Source: Ehretia macrophylla (lineage: Eukaryota > Streptophyta > Magnoliopsida > Boraginales > Ehretiaceae). Taken from it: a stretch of 64,000 bases of DNA. Of this stretch, positions 9,888 through 21,362 are shown piece by piece; within the stretch, counting starts at the first letter, position 1, and each line of letters starts with the position of its first letter. The notes below the pieces were generated by a model. The model had not been told where the DNA came from. It saw nothing but the letters and a program-made list of their open reading frames with translations, and searched no databases. The stretch lies in NCBI GenBank assembly GCA_037974665.1, contig CM075773.1:65020263-65084262 (forward strand), read 5' to 3'. The position numbers and the translations under genes were made by a program.

Positions 9888-12800
9888 TGTGATAGCCCGG
9901 ACCTAGCATATAGACATTTTATTAATTTGCATATATTCATTTTATTAAATTGCACCATTCTTGAAAAATGTGCCACGATAACTGTTGCATTCACTTAAAT
10001 TATATTCAATTGGCTTTCCCGAAATAATTATTTTATTATTTTATTTATTAGAATTTATTTTACTAACAATTTAAAATGATTTAATTTCACTATTTGAATG
10101 TGAAGCCTCAAACTCGGGAATAATTATTTTTATTATTAACATCATTTGTATTTATTTAAATTATATTTAATTGATTTACATAAAGTCATTAATTTATTAT
10201 TTTATTATTTGTATTTATTTAATTTATTTTTAAATAATTTACCCGGGACACTTATTCTATTATTTTAATTATTTAAAATTGTTTTACATTTCTTTAAATT
10301 AATTTATCTTACTGTTCGAACAGGATTATTTTACTATTATATTTATTTATATTTCCCGGACTCGAAGGAACTGGCTTATTATTTTTAGTAAAAACATTTA
10401 TTTCTTTGGCCCGGACATGAACGGGCTATCTTAATATTTTTAATAGTAAATGTAATTATGTGAATTTCATCTAATTACTAGAAATGATTATCTTATATTT
10501 ATTACTTGTTTGTAATTAATTGACTCAGTTTTTTCGAGCTAGAGAGACTTTTAATTTATTATATTTAATTATTCGGTGTGCATATTTGACTTATTTGCCA
10601 TTTTGTTTGATTTTATTTGCTTTTATATGTTTTATTTATTAAGTTTAACTTGAGCCCAGGTAAAATTTTAAACTGTTTTATTTTTTAAATTTTATATTTT
10701 TCCCCTAAACAATACTGTATTTAATATATTCATTCATTGCTAGAATGTGCATTTCATGTCTCGAGCGTGCGGAAAATAAATGTTTTTAGTGTCCCCGAGT
10801 GAATAGTAATATTTTTATTACTTTGGACCGTTAGTATTTCCATTAGATTTATTTAGTTTTTATAGCCCAATTATATTTAACAGAAGCTCAAACCATTAGT
10901 AGGCCATTTATTTACTTAGCATTTACATACTTATATATAATAACAAAAAAAAAAAGATTCAAGTGGACCGTCGGTCCAGGAAAGGAAAAGAAATGTAAAG
11001 CTAAACTAGGCCTTATAACCAATTGTTATATGTACATATTATTATATTATACTTATATTATAGGTTTAATGACACAAATGGTCTTTTATCTTTGCCTTGA
11101 GTGTCAACTAACTCCCTTATCTTTTATTTGTGACGAATTGATCCCTGATCTTGAACTACAGTGACAATGTTAGTCCTTGCATGTGAAATCCATAAAAAAT
11201 AAGACGGAAGTGGCACGCTGACTGCACGTGCTCACACTTTGTGTGAAAAACCTAAAAAAATAGATATTATTAGCACTTGGATATAAAGGAAGCCTTTGTA
11301 ATTCAACAAACAATGTGAGAACGTAATGTAAGTAGGGTCGCGGTACCGAGCGACGCGTAGGTTAGTGATAATGGCAACGCTTGTAGACGGATCAGAAGAA
11401 AAAGTAATGAGAAAACGATCATAGAGAAACGTGGAGAGAAGTGTGGATGAGCAAAGCTTGTTGACCAAATTGAAAAACGAAGAGCGAGCCAAAAAGGAGT
11501 GAGAGAAGATGGTAGAGTACAAGTAGCTTGCCAAAGCTAGCTCATCCTTAGTTTTTTCACTCAAAGTGTGAGCATATACGATCAACGTGCCACTTCCGTC
11601 TTATTTTTGATGGATTTTGCACACAAGGACTAACGTTGTCACAATAGTTCAAGATCATGAACCAATTCATCACAAATAAAAGATAAAGGAGTTAATTGGC
11701 ACTCAAGGCAAAGATAAATGACCATTTGTGTCATTAACCCAGTGAAAATGAGTATCTGACTTGTAATAGACTATTTTGCCCTTACATAAGTTAGCACGTG
11801 AGTGAAGCATGTCATTTTCGTTTTTTTTTTTTGACGGATTTCACACATTAGAACTAACGACGTCACTTTAGTATTAGATTAGGAACCACAATGTCACACT
11901 TGAAAGATAAGAGAATTAGTTGGGACATACGACAAAGATAAATGACCATTTGTGTTAATAACCCTATATTATATGATAACATAAGTCAAAGCCTTAGAAT
12001 GAAACAAGAAAAAAAAAATTGGATCAATAGCAACATAGCAAAAACGTGAGGCCAAATTAGGCCTTTTAGCCAACTAGATACATTCATATATTATATTATA
12101 TATTCATACACTTATGTATTAGTTAAACAAAAGTCAAAGCAACTTAGCAAAAACAAAGAAAAAAGAATGGAACTCGTGAGCAGCAGCAGCAAAGGAAAAA
12201 AAAAACTTGAAGGCATTTGACCTTAGGGTTGACTTATTTCTTCATTTTTCTTCCACTCTAGCTTGGATTAAAGGTAATCCTATCTATTTCTCTTCCTTTC
12301 CTAGCTTTACCAAGGTGAGGGAGTTTGCATTTAATTTAGTTTAAAGTTTATGTCAACTTTTATAACTTTGTGATTTGTTGATTATGGTTATAGAAATGCT
12401 TAAATGCTGTATTATATATGCTCTACATGTTGTATAGACTATGTTTGAGTAGTTAAATGGCTAACTCCATGGTTGAAAGCTTGAGATCACAAAAGAGATA
12501 ATGAATAGTGATGAAAATTAGGGTTTGGCTTTAGGTTGGTATTTGGAACGAATTGATGCATCATTTAGGTGCTTTAGATGTATTTGAAACTAGTTAAATA
12601 CTCACGTGTAATTAATTTGCCCAAATTTGAGTTAAAATGCAAATTAACTAACTTTTAAAAAGGGAGTTTTTCATGAAATGTAACATGGGCACATTTGAGC
12701 TTTAGATTAGATATCCTTGGGACATGGAAGCACCTTTGGTGTTTTCATTACGTTAAATTGGGGTCCGGATAGGGTAGGTGTAGTTAAAATCTACTCGGGG

Positions 12801-14119
12801 CCTTCCCGAGCTTTTGTCTCTAAAACAGGTTTTCAGGGCATAGATAAGTGTCTTTTGGCATCCTTAGGAGTGTAATATGATTGGTTTGTAAAATTGAGGC
12901 CTTGAAGTTCGTTTAGAAGAAGAATCATATAGTTATAAAAAGGAAAAATGTGGAAAATGGATTCCTTTGTACTTGGATGAGCTTGTAAATGTTCGTTATG
13001 TGTTTAAATGCATGACCAAGGTATAACCAAGCTAGTTGAAGAGTTTGTGAAAAAGTATATTATTTACCTCTTTCATGTTTATATCGTTATTCGTGTTTAA
13101 TGACTTATATTATGATTAACTGCGAGGCCGGCCTACTTTGTCATCCCTCTTATGTGATATTTGAAATCTTGGCTCTCGTAAACTTGATTCGGGGTTGCGC
13201 AACCTATTCGGGCATGGTAGTGTCGAGTAACACGGGTGGCATTGGGCTTGCCGTGCTTCCTCGGCTACCATGGTTTCCCAGTCCCTGTCTCACTGAGGCA
13301 TACTCTCCTACCCTAGAGGTGTGGTTCACCTCGTTGGGGCATATGGACCTACCTCGAGAGATATGGGTCGTAGGATCGGGGTACATCCGGAGTACCCCAT
13401 TTGGAGGAATAAGGAGTTTGCCGGCATTTGCTTGAAGATCATGGTTCGTGGTTAGAAATCGAAGAAAAGAAATTGAATCATATCCTTTTATAATGTGTTT
13501 GATTATTTGTTCCATTAGCTTACTTTATTGTGTTATTTATGTTATTATCTTTGTTGCATCTCACGAAAGCACACCCAGTTTACTGTATCACCTCCCTCAC
13601 TGAATAACTTTGGTTACTCATTCCTCGTTTTAACATGTTTCATATTTAATTAGAACAACTATCTTGTGTGCTGTGTTGTTGGTTGCTTATCTTGCTGAGG
13701 TTGGAAGCTGCTTGTGAAGATGAAACTTGATATGTTTATGTTCTGTTTTGAGACCCTTGAGGTCTTGTAGGTTTTTTTGGTATGGCTTGTTGGATTGTAA
13801 ACTAAATTAAGGACTTGTGTGATTTGATAGAGTAGTGACATATAATAGCTAAAGATAGACTTTATTGTCTTTTGATTGCATGCTCGGGTGGTTATGTTTT
13901 TGTCTAAGGCTCGGATGGCCTTGAGATTGGGAAAAGTTGGATGGTTGGAGTTAGGGTGTTGTATTGTGATTATATTTGCTGTTTGCAGGTTTTTGATTAG
14001 TCCTATAAACAGGGGAGACTCCGTCCGTTTTTCCTAAATTTTGTGCCCAGGTTTGGATATGGGTTGAGAATAGCATGATTAATAGGAGTCTTAGTTCCGT
14101 AAGGGATCGGGGCATTACA
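9888..14119 (+). repeat. 5' LTR of the LARD-like element, containing a MITE
   Basis: It is 4232 bp long, of which 911 bp are a Mutator-like insertion and its duplication, leaving 3321 bp to match the 3355-bp partner. A 111-codon ORF at 13100-13435 recurs in degenerate form in other LTRs here. I read it as a conserved LTR DNA region rather than a gene. It contains the hairpin GGGTACATCCGGAGTACCCC at 13379-13398. Confidence 0.88.
11063..11964. mobile_element. Mutator-like MITE with long inverted repeats
   Basis: The element is 902 bp, flanked by a perfect 9-bp duplication TATATTATA (11054-11062 and 11965-11973). The sister LTR shows the empty site with one copy at 16471-16479. Ends are GGTTTAATGACACAAATGG and, reverse-complemented, GGGTTATTAACACAAATGG. 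Left and right arms pair over about 160 bases (11063-11230 against about 11587-11740). A second right-type terminus ends at 11964, so the element carries a duplicated right end. The 117-codon ORF inside is part of the palindrome and not a gene. Confidence 0.88.
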
Positions 14120-15272
14120 GAAGTGATATTAGAGCTTAGATAGCTCTCAGCCGGGAAAAGGTCCTCGGCCTTTGATCGTGTGCTTGTAAAGTATGTTACG
14201 TGGACAGAGTGTTATGTATGGTTTGTATGTCTTGAATTTATGTGTGTCTTATGTGACTTATTTGTGTAATGAATGAGTATTGTGTGATATGTATGTTGTG
14301 TTATGTGATTTGGTGTGTACCTATGTGACCTCTTTGTGAAGTAAGTGAAACTTTTATGATATATGTGCTTATATTATTATGTGTACATCCAAGTGATTTC
14401 ATGAATAACTACTTGCTTATGCTATTAGTAGCAATACGTGTGTTTGAATTCTGCGAACTAAGTTATTGTGAGTAACATGATAACTTGCTAATCAAAACTA
14501 AGTGTTGTTGGTTTCTAATACAGTTTATAATTGTATAAGTAATCTAAAGTATTCATTGAGCATATGTGATGGTTGTTTAACCTGTGAAATTTTATCACAT
14601 AGTATATACATGTTATAAGAAGTTCATCTTGTATAATCTCAATTGCATGCATCCACTACCCGTTGAATTGGTAAGTAAACTTTCCCTATAGAGATGGCCA
14701 GAATTGGGTTTTCTGAAGATGTGGACTAGCAGAGCTGATTGTCGTACATATCTGAGATCAACAAGAAGTACTTCGAGAAGCAGGTTTGGGATTTTCTTTG
14801 GGAATTTTCTTTGTTAATCTCCCTTGGCATTCTAGTTGTGAGTTCTTATTCAATAATATTTGGTATTTTTTTTGGTATTTGCATTTGGATTCCTTCTCTG
14901 GAACTCTTATACAATAATCACATTAGGAATTCTTATGTGTTGTTCCTAGTCGGAAGGATTTTTACTCAGACTTCAAGGTTGGTATTTTTATTTGGAGCCT
15001 TTATTTGGCACCCTTATTGCAAGATTTCTTGCCTGGTATTTCCTTTGATAGCCTACTGAATTTTTCATCGGTATTTCTTTGGCACATGTGTGGGTATTTT
15101 TCTTGGCATATTACTTTGAAGTTCTCATTTAAGATGCTTATCTGATAAACTTCCTTGGCATTATCGGTGGTTTTCGCGTTTGAGCTTCTTATCCGAATTG
15201 TTCAAGATGCATACGAGGAGTTCACTTAAAATGAGGAATTGTGAGGACACAATTTTTGTAAGAAGGGGAGAG
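14120..15272 (+). other. LARD interior with primer site and polypurine tract
   Basis: TGATATTAGAGC at 14124-14135 matches the iMet primer site TGGTATCAGAGC with two transitions. AGAAGGGGAGAG at 15261-15272 is the polypurine tract and abuts the 3' LTR. Between them lies non-coding sequence. From about 14780 to 15160 it repeats loose TTGGNATTYTT motifs, which gives the false impression of a hydrophobic ORF at 14739-15059. Confidence 0.8.
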
Positions 15273-18200
15273 TGTGACGACCTGGACCTAAAATATAAAT
15301 ATTTTATTAATTTGCATATATTCATTTTATTAAATTGCACCATTCTTGAAAAATGTGTCACGATAACTGTTGCATTTACTTAAATTATATTCAATTGGCT
15401 TTACCGAAATAATTATTTTATTATTTTATTTATTAGAATTTATTTTACTAACAATTTAAAATGATTTAATTTCACTATTCGAATGTGAAGCCTCGAACTC
15501 GGGAATAATTATTTTTATTATTAACATCATTTGTATTTATTTAAATTATATTTAATTGATTTACATAAAGTCATTAATTTATTATTTTTATTATTTGTAT
15601 TTATTTAATTTATATTTAAATAATTTATCCAGGACAGTTATTCTATTATTTTAATTATTTAAAATTATTTTACATGTCTTTAAATTAATTTATCTTACTA
15701 TTCGAACGGGAAGCCCGGGTCCGGAACTGAACGAGCTAGTTTATTATTTTACTAATTATATTTATTTATATTTCCCGGACTTGAAGTAACTGTCTTATTA
15801 TTTTTAGTAAAAAAATTTATTTCTTTGGCCGGGACCTGAACGGGCTATCTTAATATTTTTAATAGTAAATGTATTTATATGAATTTCATCTAATTACCAG
15901 AAATGATTATCTTATATTTATTACTTGTTTGTAATTAATTGACTCAGTTTTTCTTACCCTATAGAGACTTTTAATTTATTATATTTAATTATTCGGTGTG
16001 CATATTTGATTTATTTGCCCTTTTGTTTGATTTTATTTGCTTTTATATGTTTTATTTATTAAGTTTAACTTGAGCTTGGGTAAAATTTTAAACTGTTTTA
16101 TTTTTTGAATTTTATATTTTCCCCTAAACAATACTGTATTTAATATATTCGTTCATTGCTAGAATATGCATTTCATGTCCGGAGCGTGAGGAAAATAAAT
16201 GTTTTTAGTATCCCCGAGTGAATAGTAATATTTTATTACATTGGACCTTTAGTATTTCCATTAGATTTATTTAGTTTTTATAGCCCAATTATATTTAATA
16301 GAAGCCCAAACCATTAGTAGGCCATTTATTTACTTAGCATTTACATACTTATATATAACAATAAAAAAAAAAGATACAAGTGGACCGTTGGTCCAGGAAA
16401 GGAAAAGAAATGTAAAGCTAAACTAGGCCTTTTAACCAATTTTTGTATGTACATATTATTATATTATACTTATATTATATGATAACATAAGTCAAAGCCT
16501 TAGAATGAAACAAGAAAAAAAAAATTTGGATCAATAGCAACATAGCAAAAACGTGAGGCCAAATTAGGCCTTTTAGCCAACTAGATACATTCATATATTA
16601 TATTATATATTCATATACTTATGTATTAGTTAAACAAAAGTCAAAGCAACTTAGCAAAAGCAAAGAAAAAAGAATGGAACTCGTGAGCAGCAGCAGCAAA
16701 AGAAAAAAAAACATGAAGGCATTTGAGCTTAGGGTTGACTTCTTTCTTCATTTTTCTTCCACTCTAGCTTGGATTAAAGGTGGTCCTAGCTATTTTCCTT
16801 CCTTTCCTAGCTTTACCAAGGTGAGGGAGTTTGCATTTAATTTAGTTTAAAGTTTATGTCAACTTTTATAACTTTGTGATTTGTTGATTATGGTTATAGA
16901 AATGCTTAAATGTTGTATTATATATGCTCTACATGTTGTATAGACTATGTTTGAGTAGTTAAATGGCTAACTCCATGGTTGAAAGCTTGAGATCACAAAA
17001 GAGATGATGAATAGTGATAAAAATTAGGGTTTGGCTTTAGGTTGGTATTTGGAATGAATTGATGCTTCATTTAGGTGCTTTAGATGTATTTGAAACTAGT
17101 TAAATACTCACGTGAAATTAATTTGCCCAAATTTGAGTTAAAATGCAAATTAGCTAACTTTTAAAAAAAAGGGTTTTTTCATGAAATGTAATCCGGGCAC
17201 ATTTGGGCTTTAGATTAGGTATTCTTGGAGCATAGAAGCACCTTTGGTGTTTTCGTTGCTTTAAATTGGGGTCCAGATAGGGTAGGTGTAGTTAAAACCC
17301 ACTCGGGGCCTTCCTGAGCTTTTGTCTCCAAAGAGGATTTTTAAGGCCTAGATAAGTGTCTTTTGGCATCCTTAGGAGTGTAGTATGATTGGTTTGTAAA
17401 ATTGAGGCGTTGAATTTCGTTTAGAAGAAGAATCATAAGTTATAAAAAGGGAAAATGTGGGAAATGGATTCATTTGTACTTGGATAAGCTTGTAGATGTT
17501 CTTTATGTGTTTAAATGCATGACCAATGTATAACCAAGCTAGTTGAAGAGTTTGTGAAAAAGTATGTTATTTACCTCTTTAGTGTTTTTATCGTTACTCG
17601 TGTTTAATGATTTATATTATGATTAACTACAAGGCCGGTCTACTTTGTCGTCCCTCTTATGTGATATTTAAAATCTTGGCTCTCGTGAACTTGATTCGGG
17701 GTTGTGCAACCTATTCGGGCATGGTATTATTGAGTAACAAGGGCGGCATCGGGCTTGCCATGCTTCCTCGACTACCCTGGTTTCCCACTCCCTGTCTCGC
17801 TGAGACATACTCCTCTACCCCAGAGGCGTGGTTCACCTCACTAGGGCATATGGACCTACCTTGAGAGATATGGGTCGTAGGATCAGGGTACATTCGAAAT
17901 ACCCCATTTGGAGGAATAAGGGGTTTCTCGGCATTTGCTTGAAGATCATGGTTCGTGGTTCGAAATCAAAGACAATAAGTTGAATCGTATCATTTTATAA
18001 TGTGTTTGATTATTTGTTCCATTAGTTTACTTTATTGTGTTATTTATTTTATTATCTTTGTTGCATCTCACGAAAGCATACCCGGTTTACTACATCACCT
18101 CCCTCACTGAGTAACTTTGGTTACTCATTCCTCGTTTTAACATGTTTCAGGTGCAATTAGAACAACTATCTTGTGTGCCGTGTTGTTGGTTGCTTATCTT

Positions 18201-18627
18201 GCTGAGGTTAGAAGCTGCTTGTGAAGATGGGACTTGATGTGTTTATGTTCTGTTTTGAGACCCTTGAGGTCTTGTAGGTATTTTTGGTATGACTTGTTGG
18301 ATTGTAAACTAAATTAAGGACTTGTGTGATTTGATAGAATAGTGGCATGTAATAGCTAAATATAGACTTTATTGTCTTTTGATTGCATGCTCGGGTAGTT
18401 ATGTTTTTTTTCTAAGGTTCGGATGGCCTTGAGACTGAGAAAAGTTGGACGGTTGGAGTTGGGGTGTTGTATTGTGGTTATATTTGATGTTTGCAGGTTT
18501 TTGATTTGTCCTATAAACAGGGAAGACTCCGTCTGTTTTCCCTAAATTTTGTGCTTGAGTTTGGATATGGGTTGAGAATAACATGATTAATAGAAGTCCT
18601 GGTTCCATAAGGTATGTGGGCTTTACA
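15273..18627 (+). repeat. 3' LTR of the LARD-like element
   Basis: This 3355-bp copy aligns with the 5' LTR along its whole length apart from the MITE. It starts TGTGACGACCTGGACC and ends TTTACA. The conserved hairpin is degraded here (about 17886-17905). Confidence 0.88.
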
Positions 18628-18782
18628 GTCGCCGAATGGCGTGGGGTCCGCGAGGGCCTCCAATTCAGCGACGAAGGTTTTGACGAGGGACGATTCCCCT
18701 CGTCGGATCCTCATCGAGACCCTTTCGGCGAGGGTTCGGCGAGGGGAATCGTCCCTCGCCAAAGCCAATTTTTGTTGTAGTG
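18628..18782. repeat. CACTA right terminus
   Basis: It carries subterminal units GGCGAGGG, GACGAGGGACG and GTCCCTCGCC, then the TIR reading TTTTTGTTGTAGTG. The CCA duplication follows at 18783-18785. Confidence 0.88.
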
Positions 18783-18787
18783 CCATT

Positions 18788-18859
18788 GGCCATTTAGTCT
18801 AGTGGTATAATTCTCACTTTAGGTGCGAGAGACCTCAAGATCTATTCTCATATGTAACA
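18788..18859 (+). pseudogene. decayed tRNA-Pro-like sequence
   Basis: Seventy-two bases follow the plant tRNA-Pro pattern: GGCCATTT, the A-box-like TAGTCTAGTGG, then the anticodon stem TTCTCACTTTAGGTGCGAGA. The anticodon position reads TAG, not TGG. The T-loop reads GATCTAT instead of GTTCGAT, and the acceptor ends do not pair. I take it as a tRNA relic or a tRNA-derived fragment, not a working gene. It begins three bases after the CACTA target duplication. Confidence 0.5.
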
Positions 18860-19580
18860 TCCTAAATGATGCAAAATGTCTTAGAGCTCTCTTGAATAAA
18901 ATAAAAAAAAACCTCCCCTTATGATTTAGGCTCCTAAATAGAACATCTTTCCTTTTATAGATTAAGAAGTTTTCAAGTTTGTAGTAACTATTCTTTCAAT
19001 ACGCCAAATTCATGCATTGTTACTGATAATGGTTTAAATCTTTGCTTCTATCCTGTTTGCAAATTTTTTAATAGCGTTCTGAGAATAATTATGATTTAGG
19101 GTCAATCAATCCAAAAGCGTAAAAGAAAAAAGAAATTGCCTCATACATTTTGAAAGAAAAGAAAAATATCACGTAAGCAAAATACTAACACCGTTAGTTA
19201 GCAATATGTAAAACGGCTCTGTTTTAGAAGTTCAAGACCTTCCATAGAATATTTTAAACTTAAGGTCCTTAATTCTATATTATACCAAGTTTAAGCCCGA
19301 AAATAACCTTTTTTCCTTTTCCATTTTCTTTTCCCTTGTTTCTTTTCTTTTTATTTTCAAATCTATTGGAAATATGAGCGAAGTAGACCACTTTGAACTC
19401 AATTTCTTTATGACCAAAAAAACCTCAATTTCTTGCGATGACAAAAGAAAAAAAAGGACAACTCCATTTTCTTGCTCTATGACGATTGAAAGATCTAATT
19501 ATGAAAGTTGTCGAATTAAATATTTCATATAGGTATAAGTCTTAATCTCTTGATGAACCTCAACCTCATTTTATATTGAG
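18860..19580. other. AT-rich spacer, no feature seen
   Basis: No ORF, repeat or RNA motif that I can support is visible. It is ordinary AT-rich intergenic sequence. Confidence 0.5.
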
Positions 19581-20010
19581 TAAATGAGTTAATATCTCCT
19601 TGTATTTTGTTAAAGGCGTACAATGCCTCTTGCGTTTTATAAATAAGTTGATTACCCCTTACATTTTAAAAACATAGTTGAATATCCCCTTATATTTTTA
19701 AAAACGTAGCTGAATATCCTTTGTATTTTATAAATAAGCTGATTATCCCCCTATATTTTAAAAACATAATTGAATACCCCTTGTTGAAATGAATTACTTT
19801 TCTAATAGAGGCGGGTATTCAAATACATTTTTAAAAATACAGGGGATATTCAGCTATATTTTTAAAATATAGGGGGTAATCAACTTATTTATAAAACACA
19901 GGAGGTATTCAACTACGTTTTTAAAACACATGAGGTAATCAGTTTATTTATAAAATACATGGGGATATTCTGCATTTTTGGTAAAACACATAGGGGTGTT
20001 AAGTCATTTA
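19581..20010. repeat. fold-back inverted repeat with internal direct repeats
   Basis: Two arms of about 200 bases pair across a centre near 19795. The left arm starts TAAATGAGTTAATA and the right, reverse-complemented, TAAATGACTTAACA. Each arm contains two to three copies of a roughly 55-base unit built on ATTTTATAAATAAGTTGATTACCCC-like sequence (quoted in part). It looks like a fold-back or MITE-type element. No clear target duplication was found. Confidence 0.75.
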
Positions 20011-20394
20011 CACTTTTATATTTGCACTATTGTTGTTAATCTTTTCATGTATGACCTAAACAATATTTTTAACGAATCTCATACCCAACTAGAAACGTAG
20101 AAATTTAATTTGCACTGATGGCGAGGGCTTAGATAATTTAATATTTTAAAAAATAAAAATATATCTTGTTTAGGGTCACCAATATGTAGAATGAAGAAAA
20201 GTGGAAGAGGACGCATACTGCGTAGGCAAACTCTAAGAAGGTGTTTGATTAGTAGAATCTTATAGGATTTCCTAAAAAATGAAATAAAAAATGTGATATT
20301 CTCATATTGGCTAGCAGAATAAAAAAAAACATTATTGGGCATATCACATTATTTAAAATACAATTTGTTTTTGGAAGTACACCTGGATAGATGA

Positions 20395-21362
20395 TAAGCC
20401 TCTTCAGGTTTTCTGCCTTCACCAGATCAATCCTCAATGTCAAGTTCATCAATATTTTGAAAATGGTAGTTGCCAAAGTAAAAGACTATACAACATTCGG
20501 CCAACTCATTTGGTTGAAAAAATAAAAAATATCCATTTTGAAACTGGGGCTAAGGATGTTCCAATGTGGACACTTATTAATAATGGTGATTTCAGTCTTA
20601 AATCTGCTTGGGAAGTGTGCAGAATTGTAGGTGTTAGAAGGATAATCTATGATAAAATTTGGGATAAAGCAATTCCTATAAAAATCTCAATATTTTCCTG
20701 GAGGACTATCAAGAAATGGTTACCAACTGATGAGAGGTTGCAAAAGAAAGGTATTTAGCTTGCTTCAAAGTGTCAATGTTGTTATGATGTTGAAACTTTA
20801 CCTCACTGTCTCTTGAATGGTAAGCTTGCTAGAGAAGTTTGGCTTTACTTTGCTAACTTGTTCGGAGTGAACATTTCTTTATCTTTTGAAATTCATCACT
20901 AGATTTCTACTTGGATATTTTTTGGTGACTTCATCTGTAAAGGTCATGTGAGAATCATGATTCCTTTATTCATCATGTGGTTTCATTGAGAAACAAGAAA
21001 TGCGTCCAGAAACCTTAATATAAATATATGTGGAAAGAGAATCATATGGAAAGTTTGTAACCTTGTAAACCAATTGCAACAAGCTGATCTTATCAAAAGA
21101 TTATAGTGGAGGGGTGATCTATCTATTGCAAAACATTTTGCTTGTAATGTCCCTGGAAAGAAAAACAAAGCTATTAATGTTGTAAGGTTGCTGAAATCCA
21201 TTAACAACTATATAAAGCTCAATGTGGATGGTAGTGTTCAAGGCCAAAGAAATCTTGCAAGAGAATGAAGCATTATAAGAGACAATAAGGATAATATAAT
21301 ACAATGTTTTTACAGTCCTTTTGATAACTTGTTTGCTATAAAGGCTGAGATCCTTGCTCTTA
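20395..21362 (+). pseudogene. LINE ORF2 fragment: zinc-binding region and first half of RNase H
   Basis: The frame reads a DVPMWTLINNGDFSLKSAWE stretch, then a Trp-rich IFSWRTIKKWLPTDERL, then CQCC and LPHCL. This is the zf-RVT layout of plant LINE ORF2. Further on VDGS (Asp codon 21227-21229) and AEILAL mark RNase H with its first two acidic residues. Several in-frame stops (for example after KKGI at 20757-20759, and near 20900, 20988, 21102 and 21266) make it non-functional. It breaks off at 21362 where the solo LTR begins. Confidence 0.85.

Larger units (their letters stand above)
9888..18627 (+). mobile_element. non-coding LTR retrotransposon with 3.3-kb LTRs (LARD-like)
   Basis: Two long direct repeats (9888-14119 and 15273-18627) begin TGTGAYRRCCYGGACC and end in TTACA. 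The first is followed by a primer site with two mismatches (14124-14135). The second is preceded at once by a polypurine tract (15261-15272). The duplication is gtcga (9883-9887) against gtcgc (18628-18632), four of five bases. The interior is only about 1.1 kb and has no gag or pol, so it must borrow proteins. The LTR type matches the gypsy-like LTRs elsewhere in the window, suggesting a Ty3 partner. It inserted into the CACTA subterminal repeats. Confidence 0.88.
6381..18782. mobile_element. non-autonomous CACTA (En/Spm) DNA transposon, split by an LTR element
   Basis: The left end is CACTACAAGAAAAATCAG and the right end, reverse-complemented, is CACTACAACAAAAATTGG; both match CACTA-superfamily termini. 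A 3-bp duplication CCA flanks it (6378-6380 and 18783-18785), as expected. Both ends carry subterminal repeats of the type CGGCGAGGGAC. Removing the nested element (9888-18627 plus one 5-bp duplication) leaves about 3.7 kb with no transposase ORF, so it needs a transposase in trans. It inserted next to a decayed tRNA-Pro-like sequence. Confidence 0.9.

Noticed and set aside
9595..9909. Four overlapping ORFs rich in Arg, Gly and Ser
   Set aside because: They are produced by the CACTA subterminal GCGAGGG repeats on both strands.
11232..11585. 117-codon ORF
   Set aside because: It lies in the MITE; part of it belongs to the inverted-repeat arms and it has no partner gene.
13100..13435. 111-codon ORF in the LTR, with a similar ORF at 17607-17864 and antisense relatives
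   Set aside because: It recurs because the LTR is repeated. The copies are broken by indels and no protein family is recognisable; conservation fits LTR DNA function.
20210..20395. Target duplication or older MITE flanking the LINE (GTGTTTGATTAGTAGAATC on the left, ATTCTTAGAATCC on the right)
   Set aside because: The similarity is too short and the LINE 5' limit too vague to claim either.
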